Shown: positions 51,539 to 60,652 of the stretch, piece by piece | How positions within the stretch are numbered: position 1 is the stretch's first letter | Layout of the letters: each line of letters starts with the position of its first letter | Source of the DNA: CAILUG01 sp038125665 | Lineage (GTDB): Bacteria; Pseudomonadota; Gammaproteobacteria; Pseudomonadales; Pseudohongiellaceae | Direction: 5' to 3' | Assembly: GCA_038125665.1 (NCBI GenBank) | Contig: JAYPEI010000002.1 | Span: 219,603-283,602 of the forward strand | Length of the DNA stretch: 64,000 bases | The notes under the pieces: model-generated | Database searches by the model: none | Told to the model about the DNA's origin: nothing | Seen by the model: only the letters and a program-made list of their open reading frames with translations | Translations under genes and position numbers: made by a program

Positions 51539-52544
51539 ACTCGGGAAGTTCGCCTTTAGAGGCAGTATCCCAGTGTTCAAAGATACGGCCTCCTTCCATC
51601 CGGAACATGTCTACCCAGGCAACATAGTAAGTTTCACCTGTATCTGGGTGAGGACGCTCTTCTTGTAGCACCTGTACCACCAAATCTCCCTCCGCAACGA
51701 CTGTAATGATCTCATCTTCCAAAAAGGTATCTATAGCTGAATCTGGACGCTTTGCGAAGTATTCTTTAAAACCATCACGGCCTGTCGCGGCATTTGGGTT
51801 ATGTTGAACATAAATGGGATCTAAATACAAATCTGCCATTTCCTCACGACCTGCTTCTGGGATATTCCGCCAGACATCAAAGGCGAGTCGTTTGTTCATG
51901 AGCAAGGATGGATTATCGCTCATGATAATTTCATGTTGTGCTAAACCTGCAACGCCTCGAATGGGAAGTGGGCCACCCTCTTCTGGCGAAGGTATTTTCA
52001 TATTGGGGCCTAATTGTTGGGAATCATAATGAGCATCAATCTTGGCATCTGTAAGATGATATACATCGAAATAAGTGGAGCTATAGGTATTTCCAGACCC
52101 GTCAGGCTCGAGGTAATGGCTGATTTGAGCAAGAACAACCCAAGAACCCTCAGCTAAAAGTGTTACTAAACCTTCAATGTTTGTAGGAATTTCCTCGAGA
52201 CGCGTGAGGCCATTGACATATTGCTTAAGACCGGCACGTCCACCTAACCTAACTTGAGAATATTCTTTGTAATTAGATGAATAATACTTATCGATTGCCT
52301 CTGCATGTCCCGCTTCAATCACTTCACGGTACATGTCATAAACCACTTTTTTGTTGGCTGCTAACTTAGCATCAGTGCTTAGTAATAAAATCTGCTGATC
52401 TGGGTGAATAGTGACTGGCACAGGCTCCCCAGCGACGATAGGGGCGTGGGGGGGGGCTAGCGATGGTTGTGCCAACGCCCATTGGCTTGCCAAAAGCACG
52501 CTTACTGATAAAATTAACTTATTGATATTATTATTTAATTTCAT
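51522..52544 (-). CDS. Exported protein with two SnoaL/NTF2-like domains
   Basis: The 340-residue product has a signal peptide (hydrophobic core then QWALAQ) and two tandem SnoaL-like units. The first is about 60-170 (KKVVYDMYREVIEAG, YSSNYKEYSQVRLGGRAGLKQY); the second is about 215-330 (NKRLAFDVWRNIPEAG, DPIYVQHNPNAATGRDGFKEYF, RMEGGRIFEHWDT). Such folds include polyketide cyclases, epoxide hydrolases and non-enzymatic binders, so function is unknown. It overlaps the 3' end of manB. Confidence 0.8.
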   Translation of the reverse strand: MKLNNNINKLILSVSVLLASQWALAQPSLAPPHAPIVAGEPVPVTIHPDQQILLLSTDAKLAANKKVVYDMYREVIEAGHAEAIDKYYSSNYKEYSQVRLGGRAGLKQYVNGLTRLEEIPTNIEGLVTLLAEGSWVVLAQISHYLEPDGSGNTYSSTYFDVYHLTDAKIDAHYDSQQLGPNMKIPSPEEGGPLPIRGVAGLAQHEIIMSDNPSLLMNKRLAFDVWRNIPEAGREEMADLYLDPIYVQHNPNAATGRDGFKEYFAKRPDSAIDTFLEDEIITVVAEGDLVVQVLQEERPHPDTGETYYVAWVDMFRMEGGRIFEHWDTASKGELPESMQKK

Positions 52545-52635
52545 AATTAATAATCGATTCCCAATAGTCTACAAGAAGCCCACATTAAAACTGAGGGTTG
52601 ATTGAACTGCAAGTAAGGAATAGATAATGACTTTA

Positions 52636-52644
52636 TGGTATAAT
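52636..52644 (+). promoter_or_regulatory. Extended -10 promoter for rpsO-pnp
   Basis: TGGTATAAT (52636-52644) has the TGn extension and a perfect -10, with no good -35. It would start a leader of about 160 bases before rpsO. The same nine bases lie upstream of tsaD. Confidence 0.55.
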
Positions 52645-52710
52645 TTACGGCCTTTGTCAGGATTTACTATCTAACTGGTGTAAAGTTCGTGCAAGCGAAT
52701 CGGCAACACA

Positions 52711-52795
52711 ACAGAATGACACCCAAAAGTTTCTGACTAAGGCAAAGCAGGTGACTATAAATATGCATGGTCATTCTGTCTCATAAATTTGAGCA
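52711..52795 (+). promoter_or_regulatory. Structured rpsO leader (candidate S15 autoregulatory element)
   Basis: ACAGAATGAC (52711-52720) pairs perfectly with GTCATTCTGT (52770-52779) across 49 bases, within the long leader just upstream of rpsO. Next to it CTCA (52780-52783) and TGAG (52790-52793) can form a small hairpin near the ribosome site TTGGAG. S15 represses its own translation through leader RNA structures that differ between lineages; this fits that role, by inference. Confidence 0.45.
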
Positions 52796-52809
52796 TATTG
52801 GAGACTAAG

Positions 52810-53079
52810 ATGGCATTAACAGTCCAAGAAAAAGCAGAAATTGTCCGTGAATTCGGTCAGACCGAAGGTGATACGGGCTCCCCTGAAGTCCAGGTAGCGT
52901 TGTTAACTTACAACATCAATCACCTGCAAGATCACTTCAAAAACCACAAGCAGGACCATCATTCCCGCCGCGGCCTAATTCGCATGGTAAACACCAGAAG
53001 AAAACTGTTGGATTACCTCAAGCGAAAAAATCTGGATCGTTACAGTAATCTGATCCAACGTTTGGGTCTGCGCCGTTAA
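52810..53079 (+). CDS. rpsO: 30S ribosomal protein S15
   Basis: S15 binds the central domain of 16S rRNA early in 30S assembly. The ATG at 52810 has TTGGAG upstream and gives 89 residues, the family length. FGQTEGDTGSPEVQVALLT and DHHSRRGLIRMVNTRRKLLDYL are the rRNA-binding signatures. pnp follows, the usual pair, but truB does not precede it here. Confidence 0.99.
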   Translation: MALTVQEKAEIVREFGQTEGDTGSPEVQVALLTYNINHLQDHFKNHKQDHHSRRGLIRMVNTRRKLLDYLKRKNLDRYSNLIQRLGLRR

Positions 53080-53094
53080 TAGGTGCCCTTTCTT

Positions 53095-53121
53095 ACTAGG
53101 CTAGTGTTGGACTGGCCTAGT
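53095..53121 (+). promoter_or_regulatory. Hairpin between rpsO and pnp
   Basis: ACTAGGC (53095-53101) and GCCTAGT (53115-53121) form a 7-bp stem with a 13-nt loop 24 bases before pnp. In E. coli the pnp leader hairpin is cut by RNase III and underlies PNPase autocontrol; this is a candidate counterpart or an attenuating terminator. Confidence 0.4.
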
Positions 53122-53144
53122 TTATACGTCTAGGAAAATAAGTA

Positions 53145-55256
53145 ATGTTTAATCCAATTAGGAAAGAATTTAAGTACGGCAAAGATACAGTAATTTTAGA
53201 AACAGGAAAAATTGCAAGACAAGCCACAGGTGCTGTCATTGTAAGTATCGGTAATACTTCAGTGCTCACAACCGTGGTGGGTAAAAAAACAGCAAGCCCA
53301 GGACAGGACTTTTTTCCTCTTACTGTTGATTATCAGGAAAAAACTTATGCTGCTGGTAAGATCCCAGGCGGATTTTTCAAGCGTGAGGGGCGTCCAACTG
53401 AAAAAGAAACACTAACGTCCAGATTAATCGATCGCCCCATTCGCCCCTTGTTTCCCAAAGGGTTTCTCAATGAAGTGCAGGTGGTCTGTACGGTAATTTC
53501 TTCAGAAAAAGATGTCGATCCAGATATAGCTTCAATGATTGGTGCTTCTGCAGCTCTGGCGATTTCAGGTATACCTTTCGCAGGTCCTATCGGTGCGGCA
53601 AGAGTAGGTTATAACGATAGTGATGGATATATATTAAACCCCAGCTATGCTGCTTTAGAAAACTCTGAGCTCGACATGGTTGTAGCCGGCACTGAAAGTG
53701 CTGTCCTGATGGTTGAGTCGGAAGCCAAAGAGCTTAGTGAAGATCTTATGCTTGGTGCTGTACTATTTGCTCATCAAGAAATGCAAGTAGCCATAAAAGC
53801 TATCAATGAATTCAAAGATGAAGCTGGTAAGCCAGTATGGGAGTGGGAAGCTCCTCTAACCAACGAGAGACTCAAATCATCAATGACTGAAGCTTTGTCG
53901 GCTGAACTCGAAGAGATCTATCAAATTTCCAGCAAAGTAGAACGTGGTGAACGTCTTGGTGAACTTCATCGCTCAGCCGTTGAACGCTTTGCCGTGAGTG
54001 AAGGAGAGTCATCAGTGACAGCGAGTGAAGTGACTGGTGTACTTAGCTCCCTCGAGAAGAAGATTGTTCGCGGCCGAATCATTGCTGGTAAACCGCGTAT
54101 TGATGGTCGAGATAACACGACAGTCCGCCCGATTAATGTGGAAGTTGGTTTGTTGAGTAAAACTCATGGTTCAGCTTTGTTTACTCGTGGCGAAACTCAA
54201 GCGTTAGTAGTTGCCACTTTGGGTGCAGTTCGTGATGCCCAAGTGATCGAAGATCTTTCTGGTGTAAAGCGTGACTTGTTTATGCTTCATTACAACTTTC
54301 CCCCTTTTTCAGTGGGTGAAACAGGCCGTATGGCTGGTCCTAAGCGTCGCGAGGTTGGTCACGGTCGCCTGGCACGTCGTGGAGTTGCCGCAGTTTTGCC
54401 CGAGGAAGTTGTTTTTCCCTATGCAATCCGTGTGGTTTCCGAAATTACTGAGTCAAATGGTTCCAGCTCTATGGCTTCTGTGTGCGGTACCTCATTAGCG
54501 TTGATGGATGCTGGGGTTCCTGTTAAAGCGCCAGTGGCTGGTATCGCTATGGGTCTCATCAAAGAAGATAATAGCTTTGCGGTACTCACCGACATCTTAG
54601 GTGATGAAGATCATCTTGGAGATATGGACTTTAAAGTTGCCGGATCTGCTGAAGGTGTGACTGCTTTACAGATGGATATCAAGATACAAGGTATCACTGA
54701 AGAGATCATGGAAAAGGCTCTAGAGCAGGCGCATCAAGCACGCCTTCACATTTTAGGTGAAATGGCAAAAGTCATTTCTAAGCCTCGTGCTGACGTCTCT
54801 GAGAATGCTCCTAGTATGGCTAACCTGAAGATTCATCCAGATAAAATTCGTGATGTGATCGGTAAAGGCGGAGTGACTATCCGAGGCATTACTGAAGAAA
54901 CAGGCGCCTCTATCGATATTGATGATGACGGTAATGTCCGTATTTATGGCGAAGATGTCACTTCCCGTGATGCTGCATTGAAAATGGTTTTGGCGATTAC
55001 TGCTGAAGCAGAACTCAATAAGACCTACCTAGGTGTTGTATCTAAGATAGTAGATTTCGGTGCGTTCGTTACTATCCTGCCTGGGAAAGATGGTTTAGTT
55101 CATATTTCACAAATTTCGACTGAGCGCGTAGAAAAGGTGAGTGATAATTTGAAAGAAGGCCAAGAAATTTATGTGAAAGTTCTTAAAATAGATGACCGAG
55201 GTAAGATTTCTTTGTCTATGAAAGAAGTTACCGAAGAAGACAAAGCGAGCTTATAA
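53145..55256 (+). CDS. pnp: Polyribonucleotide nucleotidyltransferase PNPase
   Basis: PNPase degrades RNA 3' to 5' phosphorolytically and is a core degradosome enzyme. Two RNase PH domains (GKIARQATGAVIVSIGNTSVL; FTRGETQALVVATLG and FPPFSVGETGRMAGPKRREVGHG) flank an alpha-helical linker; a KH domain (IHPDKIRDVIGKGGVTIRGI) and an S1 domain (TYLGVVSKIVDFGAFVTILPG) end the 703 residues. It lies 65 bp after rpsO. Confidence 0.99.
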   Translation: MFNPIRKEFKYGKDTVILETGKIARQATGAVIVSIGNTSVLTTVVGKKTASPGQDFFPLTVDYQEKTYAAGKIPGGFFKREGRPTEKETLTSRLIDRPIRPLFPKGFLNEVQVVCTVISSEKDVDPDIASMIGASAALAISGIPFAGPIGAARVGYNDSDGYILNPSYAALENSELDMVVAGTESAVLMVESEAKELSEDLMLGAVLFAHQEMQVAIKAINEFKDEAGKPVWEWEAPLTNERLKSSMTEALSAELEEIYQISSKVERGERLGELHRSAVERFAVSEGESSVTASEVTGVLSSLEKKIVRGRIIAGKPRIDGRDNTTVRPINVEVGLLSKTHGSALFTRGETQALVVATLGAVRDAQVIEDLSGVKRDLFMLHYNFPPFSVGETGRMAGPKRREVGHGRLARRGVAAVLPEEVVFPYAIRVVSEITESNGSSSMASVCGTSLALMDAGVPVKAPVAGIAMGLIKEDNSFAVLTDILGDEDHLGDMDFKVAGSAEGVTALQMDIKIQGITEEIMEKALEQAHQARLHILGEMAKVISKPRADVSENAPSMANLKIHPDKIRDVIGKGGVTIRGITEETGASIDIDDDGNVRIYGEDVTSRDAALKMVLAITAEAELNKTYLGVVSKIVDFGAFVTILPGKDGLVHISQISTERVEKVSDNLKEGQEIYVKVLKIDDRGKISLSMKEVTEEDKASL

Positions 55257-55269
55257 GGTAATATCACAT

Positions 55270-55307
55270 TTAACTGGCCAGTCAGTTTATACTGATTAGC
55301 CAGTTAA
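55270..55307. terminator. Convergent terminator-like hairpin after pnp
   Basis: TTAACTGGC (55270-55278) and GCCAGTTAA (55299-55307) form a 9-bp perfect stem, with CAGT/ACTG inner pairing in the loop. It lies between pnp and the convergent PfkB kinase gene. There is no long T tract, but the A/T ends allow use on both strands. Confidence 0.55.
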
Positions 55308-55325
55308 CTTGCCTAAACGTTTATC

Positions 55326-56327
55326 TTAAAGCCCGGCCTTAGTTTTGATTTCTTGATGAGCAGATACTTCAAGGCGAGGACCGAAATTAGCCACTGTCGT
55401 AGAAGCGGCAATACTGGCTAAGTGACCTGCTGTCGCATAATCATGTCCTTGGGTGACAGCGTAGAGGAATGCACCTGCAAACATATCTCCAGCCCCATTG
55501 GTATCTATAGCTTTAGTAGGCGTAGGGGCAATTCTAATGATTTCTTCCTTGGTACAAACTGCAGCTCCTTCAGCCCCTAAAGTCACTACAGCAGTATGTG
55601 CAATACTGGCTAAACTTTTGATTGCAGCATCAATATTATCTTCACCAGTCCATGCTTTAGCTTCTACATCATTGGCAAAAAGTAGGTCTACTCCATCACC
55701 AATCATTTCTTCTAGTCCTCCGCGGAAAAACTGTACCATGGCAGGGTCTGATAATGTAATGGCAGTTAATACGCCATTAGCTTCAGCAACCCTACGAGCA
55801 GTTATGCAGGCCTCACGGCCACTGTCAGAACTCACTAGATAGCCTTCCATATAGACAAATTTCGATGCAATTATAGCTTCATGGTCAACATCCTCGGAGC
55901 TAAGTTCGGAAGAGATATTTAGACAGGTGAGCATGGTCCGCTCTGCGTCTGGAGAAACCATGACAAGACACTTCCCTGTGGCCCCATAAGCACGCTGCTT
56001 TTGTAGATTTGTTGCGATATTGTTGGCGCCTAGCTCTTGAAAGAAAAATTCACCAGTTTCATCACTGGCTACTTTACAGCAGTAGTAGGTATTCCCGCCA
56101 AATTGGGATATAGCGTACATACTATTGGCAGCCGAACCTCCTCCTGCACGCTTACGCAGCCCAAAACGCTGACTAAGACGCGCTAATAAGGTCTCTTGAG
56201 CCTCACTATCAACTAAAGTCATCAAACCTTTCTGGATGTTTTCATGAGCCAGAAAGTCGTCTGTGATTTCAAATTCTTGGTCAACGAGAGCGTTTCCAAG
56301 TGCGTAAACGTCGTACTTCTTACTCAT
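55326..56327 (-). CDS. PfkB-family kinase, adenosine kinase-like
   Basis: A 333-residue ribokinase-family enzyme. YALGNALVDQEFEITDDFLA is the N-terminal substrate-lid region, RAGGGSAANSMYAISQFGG the PfkB signature 1, and DTNGAGDMFAGAFLY the C-terminal signature with catalytic Asp and anion hole. The N-terminal form is often annotated as adenosine kinase in gammaproteobacteria, phosphorylating adenosine to AMP; another nucleoside or sugar remains possible. It lies 32 bp after hemL on the same strand. Confidence 0.86.
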   Translation of the reverse strand: MSKKYDVYALGNALVDQEFEITDDFLAHENIQKGLMTLVDSEAQETLLARLSQRFGLRKRAGGGSAANSMYAISQFGGNTYYCCKVASDETGEFFFQELGANNIATNLQKQRAYGATGKCLVMVSPDAERTMLTCLNISSELSSEDVDHEAIIASKFVYMEGYLVSSDSGREACITARRVAEANGVLTAITLSDPAMVQFFRGGLEEMIGDGVDLLFANDVEAKAWTGEDNIDAAIKSLASIAHTAVVTLGAEGAAVCTKEEIIRIAPTPTKAIDTNGAGDMFAGAFLYAVTQGHDYATAGHLASIAASTTVANFGPRLEVSAHQEIKTKAGL

Positions 56328-56359
56328 AGAGTCCCCTTAGTACTGTTCAAGATTGAGTT

Positions 56360-57667
56360 TTAATTATGTGCCAAACTGGCAAAAACGCCTCTAGCAGCTT
56401 CTAATGTTGTAGAAATCTCAGCTTCACCATGAACTGCAGAAACAAAGCCTGCTTCAAAAGCAGAGGGCGCCAAGTAGATACCTTTTTCAAGCATTAAATG
56501 GAAATATTGACGGAAACGTTCCATGTCACAAGCCATCACATCAGTAAAACCACATATTTGTTCTTTATCACTGAAGAAGCATCCGAACATACCACCTGCT
56601 TGTGAGGTGGTAAAGGAAATCCCCGCGCTCACGGCAGCCTGCTTTAGGCCCTCGAGAAGTGTGTTTGTCTTTGTTGTCAAATCAGTATGGAAACCTGGTG
56701 CAGAAATTATTTCGAGGACTGTTAACCCAGCTGTTACGGCTAGTGGATTTCCGGAAAGTGTTCCTGCTTGATAGACCGGACCCAGTGGAGCTAGCTTATC
56801 CATGATGTCTTTACGTCCACCGAAGGCACCTACCGGTAAGCCTCCGCCAATGATTTTACCCAGCGCCGTAATATCTGGGGTAATACCAAAGAGTTCCTGG
56901 GCACCGCCTAGTGCTACACGGAAGCCTGTCATCACTTCATCGAATATAAGCACCGAGCCATGCCGTGTACACTCCTCCCGCAGGGTTTCAAGAAAACCAG
57001 GTACTGGTAATACCAAGTTCATATTACCTGCGACTGGTTCGACTATTACGCAAGCAATACTATCTCCCTCTCGAGCAAAAAGGTTTGCAACGGCTTCGCT
57101 ATCGTTATAAGGCAAGACGTAAGTATGCGCAGCGACCTCTGAGGGAATGCCCGCAGAATTTGGTGAACCTAGAGTAAGAGCTCCAGAGCCCGCTTTTACC
57201 AACAATGAATCAACATGACCGTGATAGCAGCCTTCAAATTTAATGATCTTACTTCTTCCAGTATAGCCGCGAGCGAGTCGAATAGAGCTCATGGTAGCTT
57301 CTGTCCCAGAGTTCACCAGACGTACACTCTCCATACTTGGAACGATATGGCACAATTTTTCCGCCATGCTAACTTCGAGAGCTGTTGGGGCACCATAAGC
57401 AATGCCTCGGTCCAATTGTTCTGCGAGAGCTGCTTTTACGCGAGGGTGATTATGGCCAATAATCATTGGTCCCCAGGCACCTATATAGTCAATATAGCGA
57501 TTGTCATCTTCATCAGTAAGCCAGGCTCCTTGAGCAGCCTTGAAGAAAATTGGGCTACCACCAACCCCTAGGAAAGCACGTACTGGTGAGTTGACACCAC
57601 CGGGAATATGGGCCTGCGCTTGTTGAAAAAGTGCTTGTGAACGGTCGAGAGTTATTGGGTTTGTCAT
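56360..57667 (-). CDS. hemL: Glutamate-1-semialdehyde 2,1-aminomutase HemL
   Basis: HemL forms 5-aminolevulinate from glutamate semialdehyde, using PLP, in the C5 haem pathway. PGGVNSPVRAFLGVGG is the N-terminal signature, FEGCYHGHVDSLLV and LIFDEVMTGFRVALGGA are the cofactor-binding parts, ITALGKIIGGGLPVGAFGGR carries the Schiff-base Lys, and YQAGTLSGNPLAVTAG follows. The 435 residues are complete. It lies 8 bp after hemJ, so two haem genes are adjacent. Confidence 0.98.
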   Translation of the reverse strand: MTNPITLDRSQALFQQAQAHIPGGVNSPVRAFLGVGGSPIFFKAAQGAWLTDEDDNRYIDYIGAWGPMIIGHNHPRVKAALAEQLDRGIAYGAPTALEVSMAEKLCHIVPSMESVRLVNSGTEATMSSIRLARGYTGRSKIIKFEGCYHGHVDSLLVKAGSGALTLGSPNSAGIPSEVAAHTYVLPYNDSEAVANLFAREGDSIACVIVEPVAGNMNLVLPVPGFLETLREECTRHGSVLIFDEVMTGFRVALGGAQELFGITPDITALGKIIGGGLPVGAFGGRKDIMDKLAPLGPVYQAGTLSGNPLAVTAGLTVLEIISAPGFHTDLTTKTNTLLEGLKQAAVSAGISFTTSQAGGMFGCFFSDKEQICGFTDVMACDMERFRQYFHLMLEKGIYLAPSAFEAGFVSAVHGEAEISTTLEAARGVFASLAHN

Positions 57668-57675
57668 GCTGGTTC

Positions 57676-58101
57676 CTAAAATACGGGTTTCACTACTACC
57701 ATCACTACGATAAGTATTAACAATAGTACTGGAGATTCATTGAAATATCTGAAGTAAACATGTGATCGAGAATTCTTGTTATCTCGAAATTTTTTTAAAT
57801 GGTACAGGCACCAATGGTGGTAACCTACTAGCAATAGCACGGAGGTGAGTTTGATATGCATCCATGGTGAACTTATGTAGTAATCCATGTTATTGCTGAG
57901 AAGAATACCACCCAAAACTAGTGTGGCTATCATAGATGGCGTCATAATCCCAAAATATAGTTTACGTTCCATCACCTTAAATCTCTCAATACTTATTTCG
58001 TCGTCTGCCATGGCATGATAAACAAACAGTCTCGGTAAATAGAACAGTGCTGCAAACCATGTAATGACAGCGATAATGTGGAAAGCTTTAACCCATAGCA
58101 T
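57676..58101 (-). CDS. hemJ: Protoporphyrinogen IX oxidase HemJ
   Basis: HemJ is a four-helix inner-membrane protein that oxidises protoporphyrinogen IX in bacteria lacking HemG/HemY. The 141 residues show MLWVKAFHIIAVITWFAALFY with the conserved early His, YLPRLFVYHAM, and WMHIKLTSVLLLVGYHHWC; four hydrophobic segments are evident. It precedes hemL with an 8-bp gap. By location and family, it supplies the penultimate haem step. Confidence 0.95.
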   Translation of the reverse strand: MLWVKAFHIIAVITWFAALFYLPRLFVYHAMADDEISIERFKVMERKLYFGIMTPSMIATLVLGGILLSNNMDYYISSPWMHIKLTSVLLLVGYHHWCLYHLKKFRDNKNSRSHVYFRYFNESPVLLLILIVVMVVVKPVF

Positions 58102-58329
58102 AGTGAATTCTCGATAATCTTTTTCTTTAGGACTTCTGGTTATTACTGGGGTAAACGTCAGTTTAAGAATGAGAGTAACAGTTTATTAACCACTCTTAAT
58201 ACCATTACAATCATCATACCAATAGAACATTCGAAGAAAAACGAAGTTTTTTGATAGAAATAAACAGCTTGGTCTAGCAGTGTAAGGCTGGGGCACATAA
58301 AATTAATCCTTTTCAGGAGGGGAATCTAG

Positions 58330-59364
58330 GTGATTAAAGCGGGTATCGTTGGGGGTACGGGCTACACAGGAGTAGAATTGCTAAGATTGTTGGCATTGCA
58401 TCCCGAAGTTGAAGTCCACTGTGTTACTTCTAGGGCAGATGCTGGCACTCTAGTGGCTAAGATTTTTCCTAATCTCCGTAAGTATTATGAAAGTTTAACG
58501 TTTGTCACTCCAGACTCCGATTTGTTATCAAACTGCGATGTTGTGTTTTTTGCCACCCCTAACGGAACTGCCATGTTGCATGCTCCTAATTTATTGGCAA
58601 AAGGTATAAAGATAGTCGATCTCAGCGCAGATTTTCGTCTAAAAGACCACGCACAATGGGAGCATTGGTATAAGCTCAAGCATGTCTGTCCGGAATTATT
58701 AGCAGAGGCTGTTTATGGTTTGCCTGAAGTTAATCGTCAGCAAGTGGCAAGTGCACAGTTGGTGGCTAACCCTGGTTGCTATCCAACCGCAGTGCAACTG
58801 GGATTCCTGCCCCTTGTAAGAGCAGGCATTATTGATCAATCACACCTCATTGCGGATGTGAAGTCTGGGGTGAGTGGAGCTGGGCGAAAGGGTGAAATTG
58901 ATCTGCTACTCACAGAGACCAGTGAAAGCTTAAAAGCCTATTCGATAAATGGACATCGGCATTTGCCAGAGATAGTACAGGGGCTGAATGAGATTAGTCA
59001 AAAGCCGGTGGGGCTTACTTTTATGCCGCATCTGACGCCGATGATCCGAGGGATTCAGGCAAGTTTGTACGCCAGGCTTACTGATACTACAGTTGATCTT
59101 CAGAAACTTTTTGAGGATACCTACAAGAATGAGTTATTTGTGGATGTCTTAACTATGGGGGACAGTCCAGCGACGCGTTCCGTTAGGGGAAGTAATCATT
59201 GTCAATTAAGTGTTTGTCGCCCACAAAACGGTGATACGGTGGTGGTTTTGGTAGTTGAAGATAATTTGGTTAAAGGGGCTGCAGGTCAAGCTATTCAAAA
59301 TATGAACCTTATGTTCAATCTCCCTGAACACCTCGGCATTAATTTAGTCGCCGCTTTGCCTTGA
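58330..59364 (+). CDS. argC: N-acetyl-gamma-glutamyl-phosphate reductase ArgC
   Basis: ArgC reduces N-acetylglutamyl phosphate in arginine synthesis. The GTG start has AGGAGG about 10 bases upstream. IVGGTGYTGVELLRLLALHPEV is the NADP-binding loop, LVANPGCYPTAVQLG carries the catalytic Cys, SINGHRHLPEIVQ the catalytic His, and MPHLTPMIRGI follows. The 344 residues match the short form. It leads the argC-DUF6776-bactofilin-erpA series. Confidence 0.98.
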   Translation: MIKAGIVGGTGYTGVELLRLLALHPEVEVHCVTSRADAGTLVAKIFPNLRKYYESLTFVTPDSDLLSNCDVVFFATPNGTAMLHAPNLLAKGIKIVDLSADFRLKDHAQWEHWYKLKHVCPELLAEAVYGLPEVNRQQVASAQLVANPGCYPTAVQLGFLPLVRAGIIDQSHLIADVKSGVSGAGRKGEIDLLLTETSESLKAYSINGHRHLPEIVQGLNEISQKPVGLTFMPHLTPMIRGIQASLYARLTDTTVDLQKLFEDTYKNELFVDVLTMGDSPATRSVRGSNHCQLSVCRPQNGDTVVVLVVEDNLVKGAAGQAIQNMNLMFNLPEHLGINLVAALP

Positions 59365-59380
59365 GTTAATGTGAGCCCCT

Positions 59381-60112
59381 ATGTCTCGAGTGCGTGGATA
59401 TAAACAGCATGCATTAAAAGTGGTTCCGCATCGTCCACTGAGAGTCATTGGGCTAACTATCATAAGTGGCATGTTTTTTTTATTAACAGTTGCTGGTGCT
59501 TATTATTATGGACACAAAAATGGTTTGAAGATTGCGGGATCTGCAGTTACTGAACTGAACTCTATTCAAACGGAAAATACTGTATTACATGAGGACATAA
59601 CTCGACTGCGACAAGAGCTTATGTTGACATCTCAGGAAGTGGTTTTAGATCAAAAGACATTAAGTGAAGTGCAACAAGCTGTCACTAATTTACGTCAACA
59701 AAATTCAGAACTGGAACAAGAGGTTATTTTCTTTCGCTCAATCATGGCACCTGAAGACAATGCCGAAGGTATTGTGTTGGGTCAATTGCGGATAATGCAA
59801 GCTGCCAGAGGGGCTTATCACTACAACTGGCGAATTTTTCGCCGAGGAGACAATTCTCAGGTGGTAAGAGGGCGTGCTGTTTTTACTTTACATGGGCGGC
59901 TAGATGGTGAAGATCATGTAATTCCTTTTAGTAAAATCTCGCAACAGCACTTCGGCTCCGATATTGCTTTGCAATTTCGCTACTTTCAGACTATTGAGGG
60001 AGATGCTAACTTGCCAGATAACTTTGTTCCAAGTAACTTGCATGTAGATGTGAGTATTAGTAACCCTGTAAAAGAAAAATTTGAGCAAGACTATCCCTGG
60101 GTCTTGCCCTGA
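59381..60112 (+). CDS. Membrane-anchored coiled-coil protein (DUF6776-like)
   Basis: This 243-residue protein has a basic N-terminus, one membrane segment (about 23-45), a coiled coil (about 55-115 with ITRLRQELM and LRQQNSELEQEVIFFR), and a C-terminal beta-rich periplasmic domain. The family seen in this position in pseudomonads is DUF6776, of unknown function. It lies 16 bp after argC and 21 bp before a bactofilin gene, so a role in cell-shape or envelope organisation is possible, by inference. Confidence 0.8.
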   Translation: MSRVRGYKQHALKVVPHRPLRVIGLTIISGMFFLLTVAGAYYYGHKNGLKIAGSAVTELNSIQTENTVLHEDITRLRQELMLTSQEVVLDQKTLSEVQQAVTNLRQQNSELEQEVIFFRSIMAPEDNAEGIVLGQLRIMQAARGAYHYNWRIFRRGDNSQVVRGRAVFTLHGRLDGEDHVIPFSKISQQHFGSDIALQFRYFQTIEGDANLPDNFVPSNLHVDVSISNPVKEKFEQDYPWVLP

Positions 60113-60133
60113 TAAGATAGCGAGAATTTACCT

Positions 60134-60610
60134 ATGATAAGGAAGACTATGGTGGCTAGTGCTGGTAATGCCACTACACTGATTTCACAGCAGACTGAGA
60201 TTGTTGGTGATCTGTACTTCACGGGTACTTTGGAAGTTGAAGGTAAAATCAAAGGCAATATTTTTGCTCATGCGGAAACCGACTGCGAGATCAGAATTCG
60301 TGAAAATGGCTTTATTCAGGGGGATATTAGAGCACCAAATATTATCATCAATGGCATAGTTGAAGGGGATGTCTACTCCACATCACAGCTAGAATTAGCG
60401 GCGAAGGGCAAAGTGTATGGAGCTGTCTACTACCATTTGATTGAGATGGTCATGGGGTCGGAGCTTAACGGGACTTTAACTCATGGCATCCCTCAGCAAA
60501 TGGAAAATGAGGTAACTTTGTTTGCCTCTTCGCGCTCAGATCCTAAAGATTCAACAAATACATCTGAGGATAAAACTCCTCTTCCAGAGTTATTATTCAA
60601 TGAGGAATAG
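60134..60610 (+). CDS. Bactofilin-family cytoskeletal protein
   Basis: Bactofilins polymerise without nucleotide into beta-helical filaments that position cell-wall or appendage machinery. The 158 residues have the DUF583 core: TLISQQTEIVGDLYFTGTLE, EGKIKGNIFA, GFIQGDIRAPNIIINGIVEGD and KGKVYGAVYYHLIE. The N- and C-terminal tails are polar and unstructured. An in-frame ATG at 60149 with AAGGAAG is an alternative start. No M23 peptidase lies next to it in this window, although one is common beside bactofilins. Confidence 0.93.
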   Translation: MIRKTMVASAGNATTLISQQTEIVGDLYFTGTLEVEGKIKGNIFAHAETDCEIRIRENGFIQGDIRAPNIIINGIVEGDVYSTSQLELAAKGKVYGAVYYHLIEMVMGSELNGTLTHGIPQQMENEVTLFASSRSDPKDSTNTSEDKTPLPELLFNEE

Positions 60611-60652
60611 AGAACCCAGTAATACTTGACTACTTTCGTTGGTCTTTTTAAA

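Noticed and set aside
57215..57571. 118-residue plus-strand frame opposite hemL
   Set aside because: It is a shadow of the hemL coding frame with no recognisable domain.
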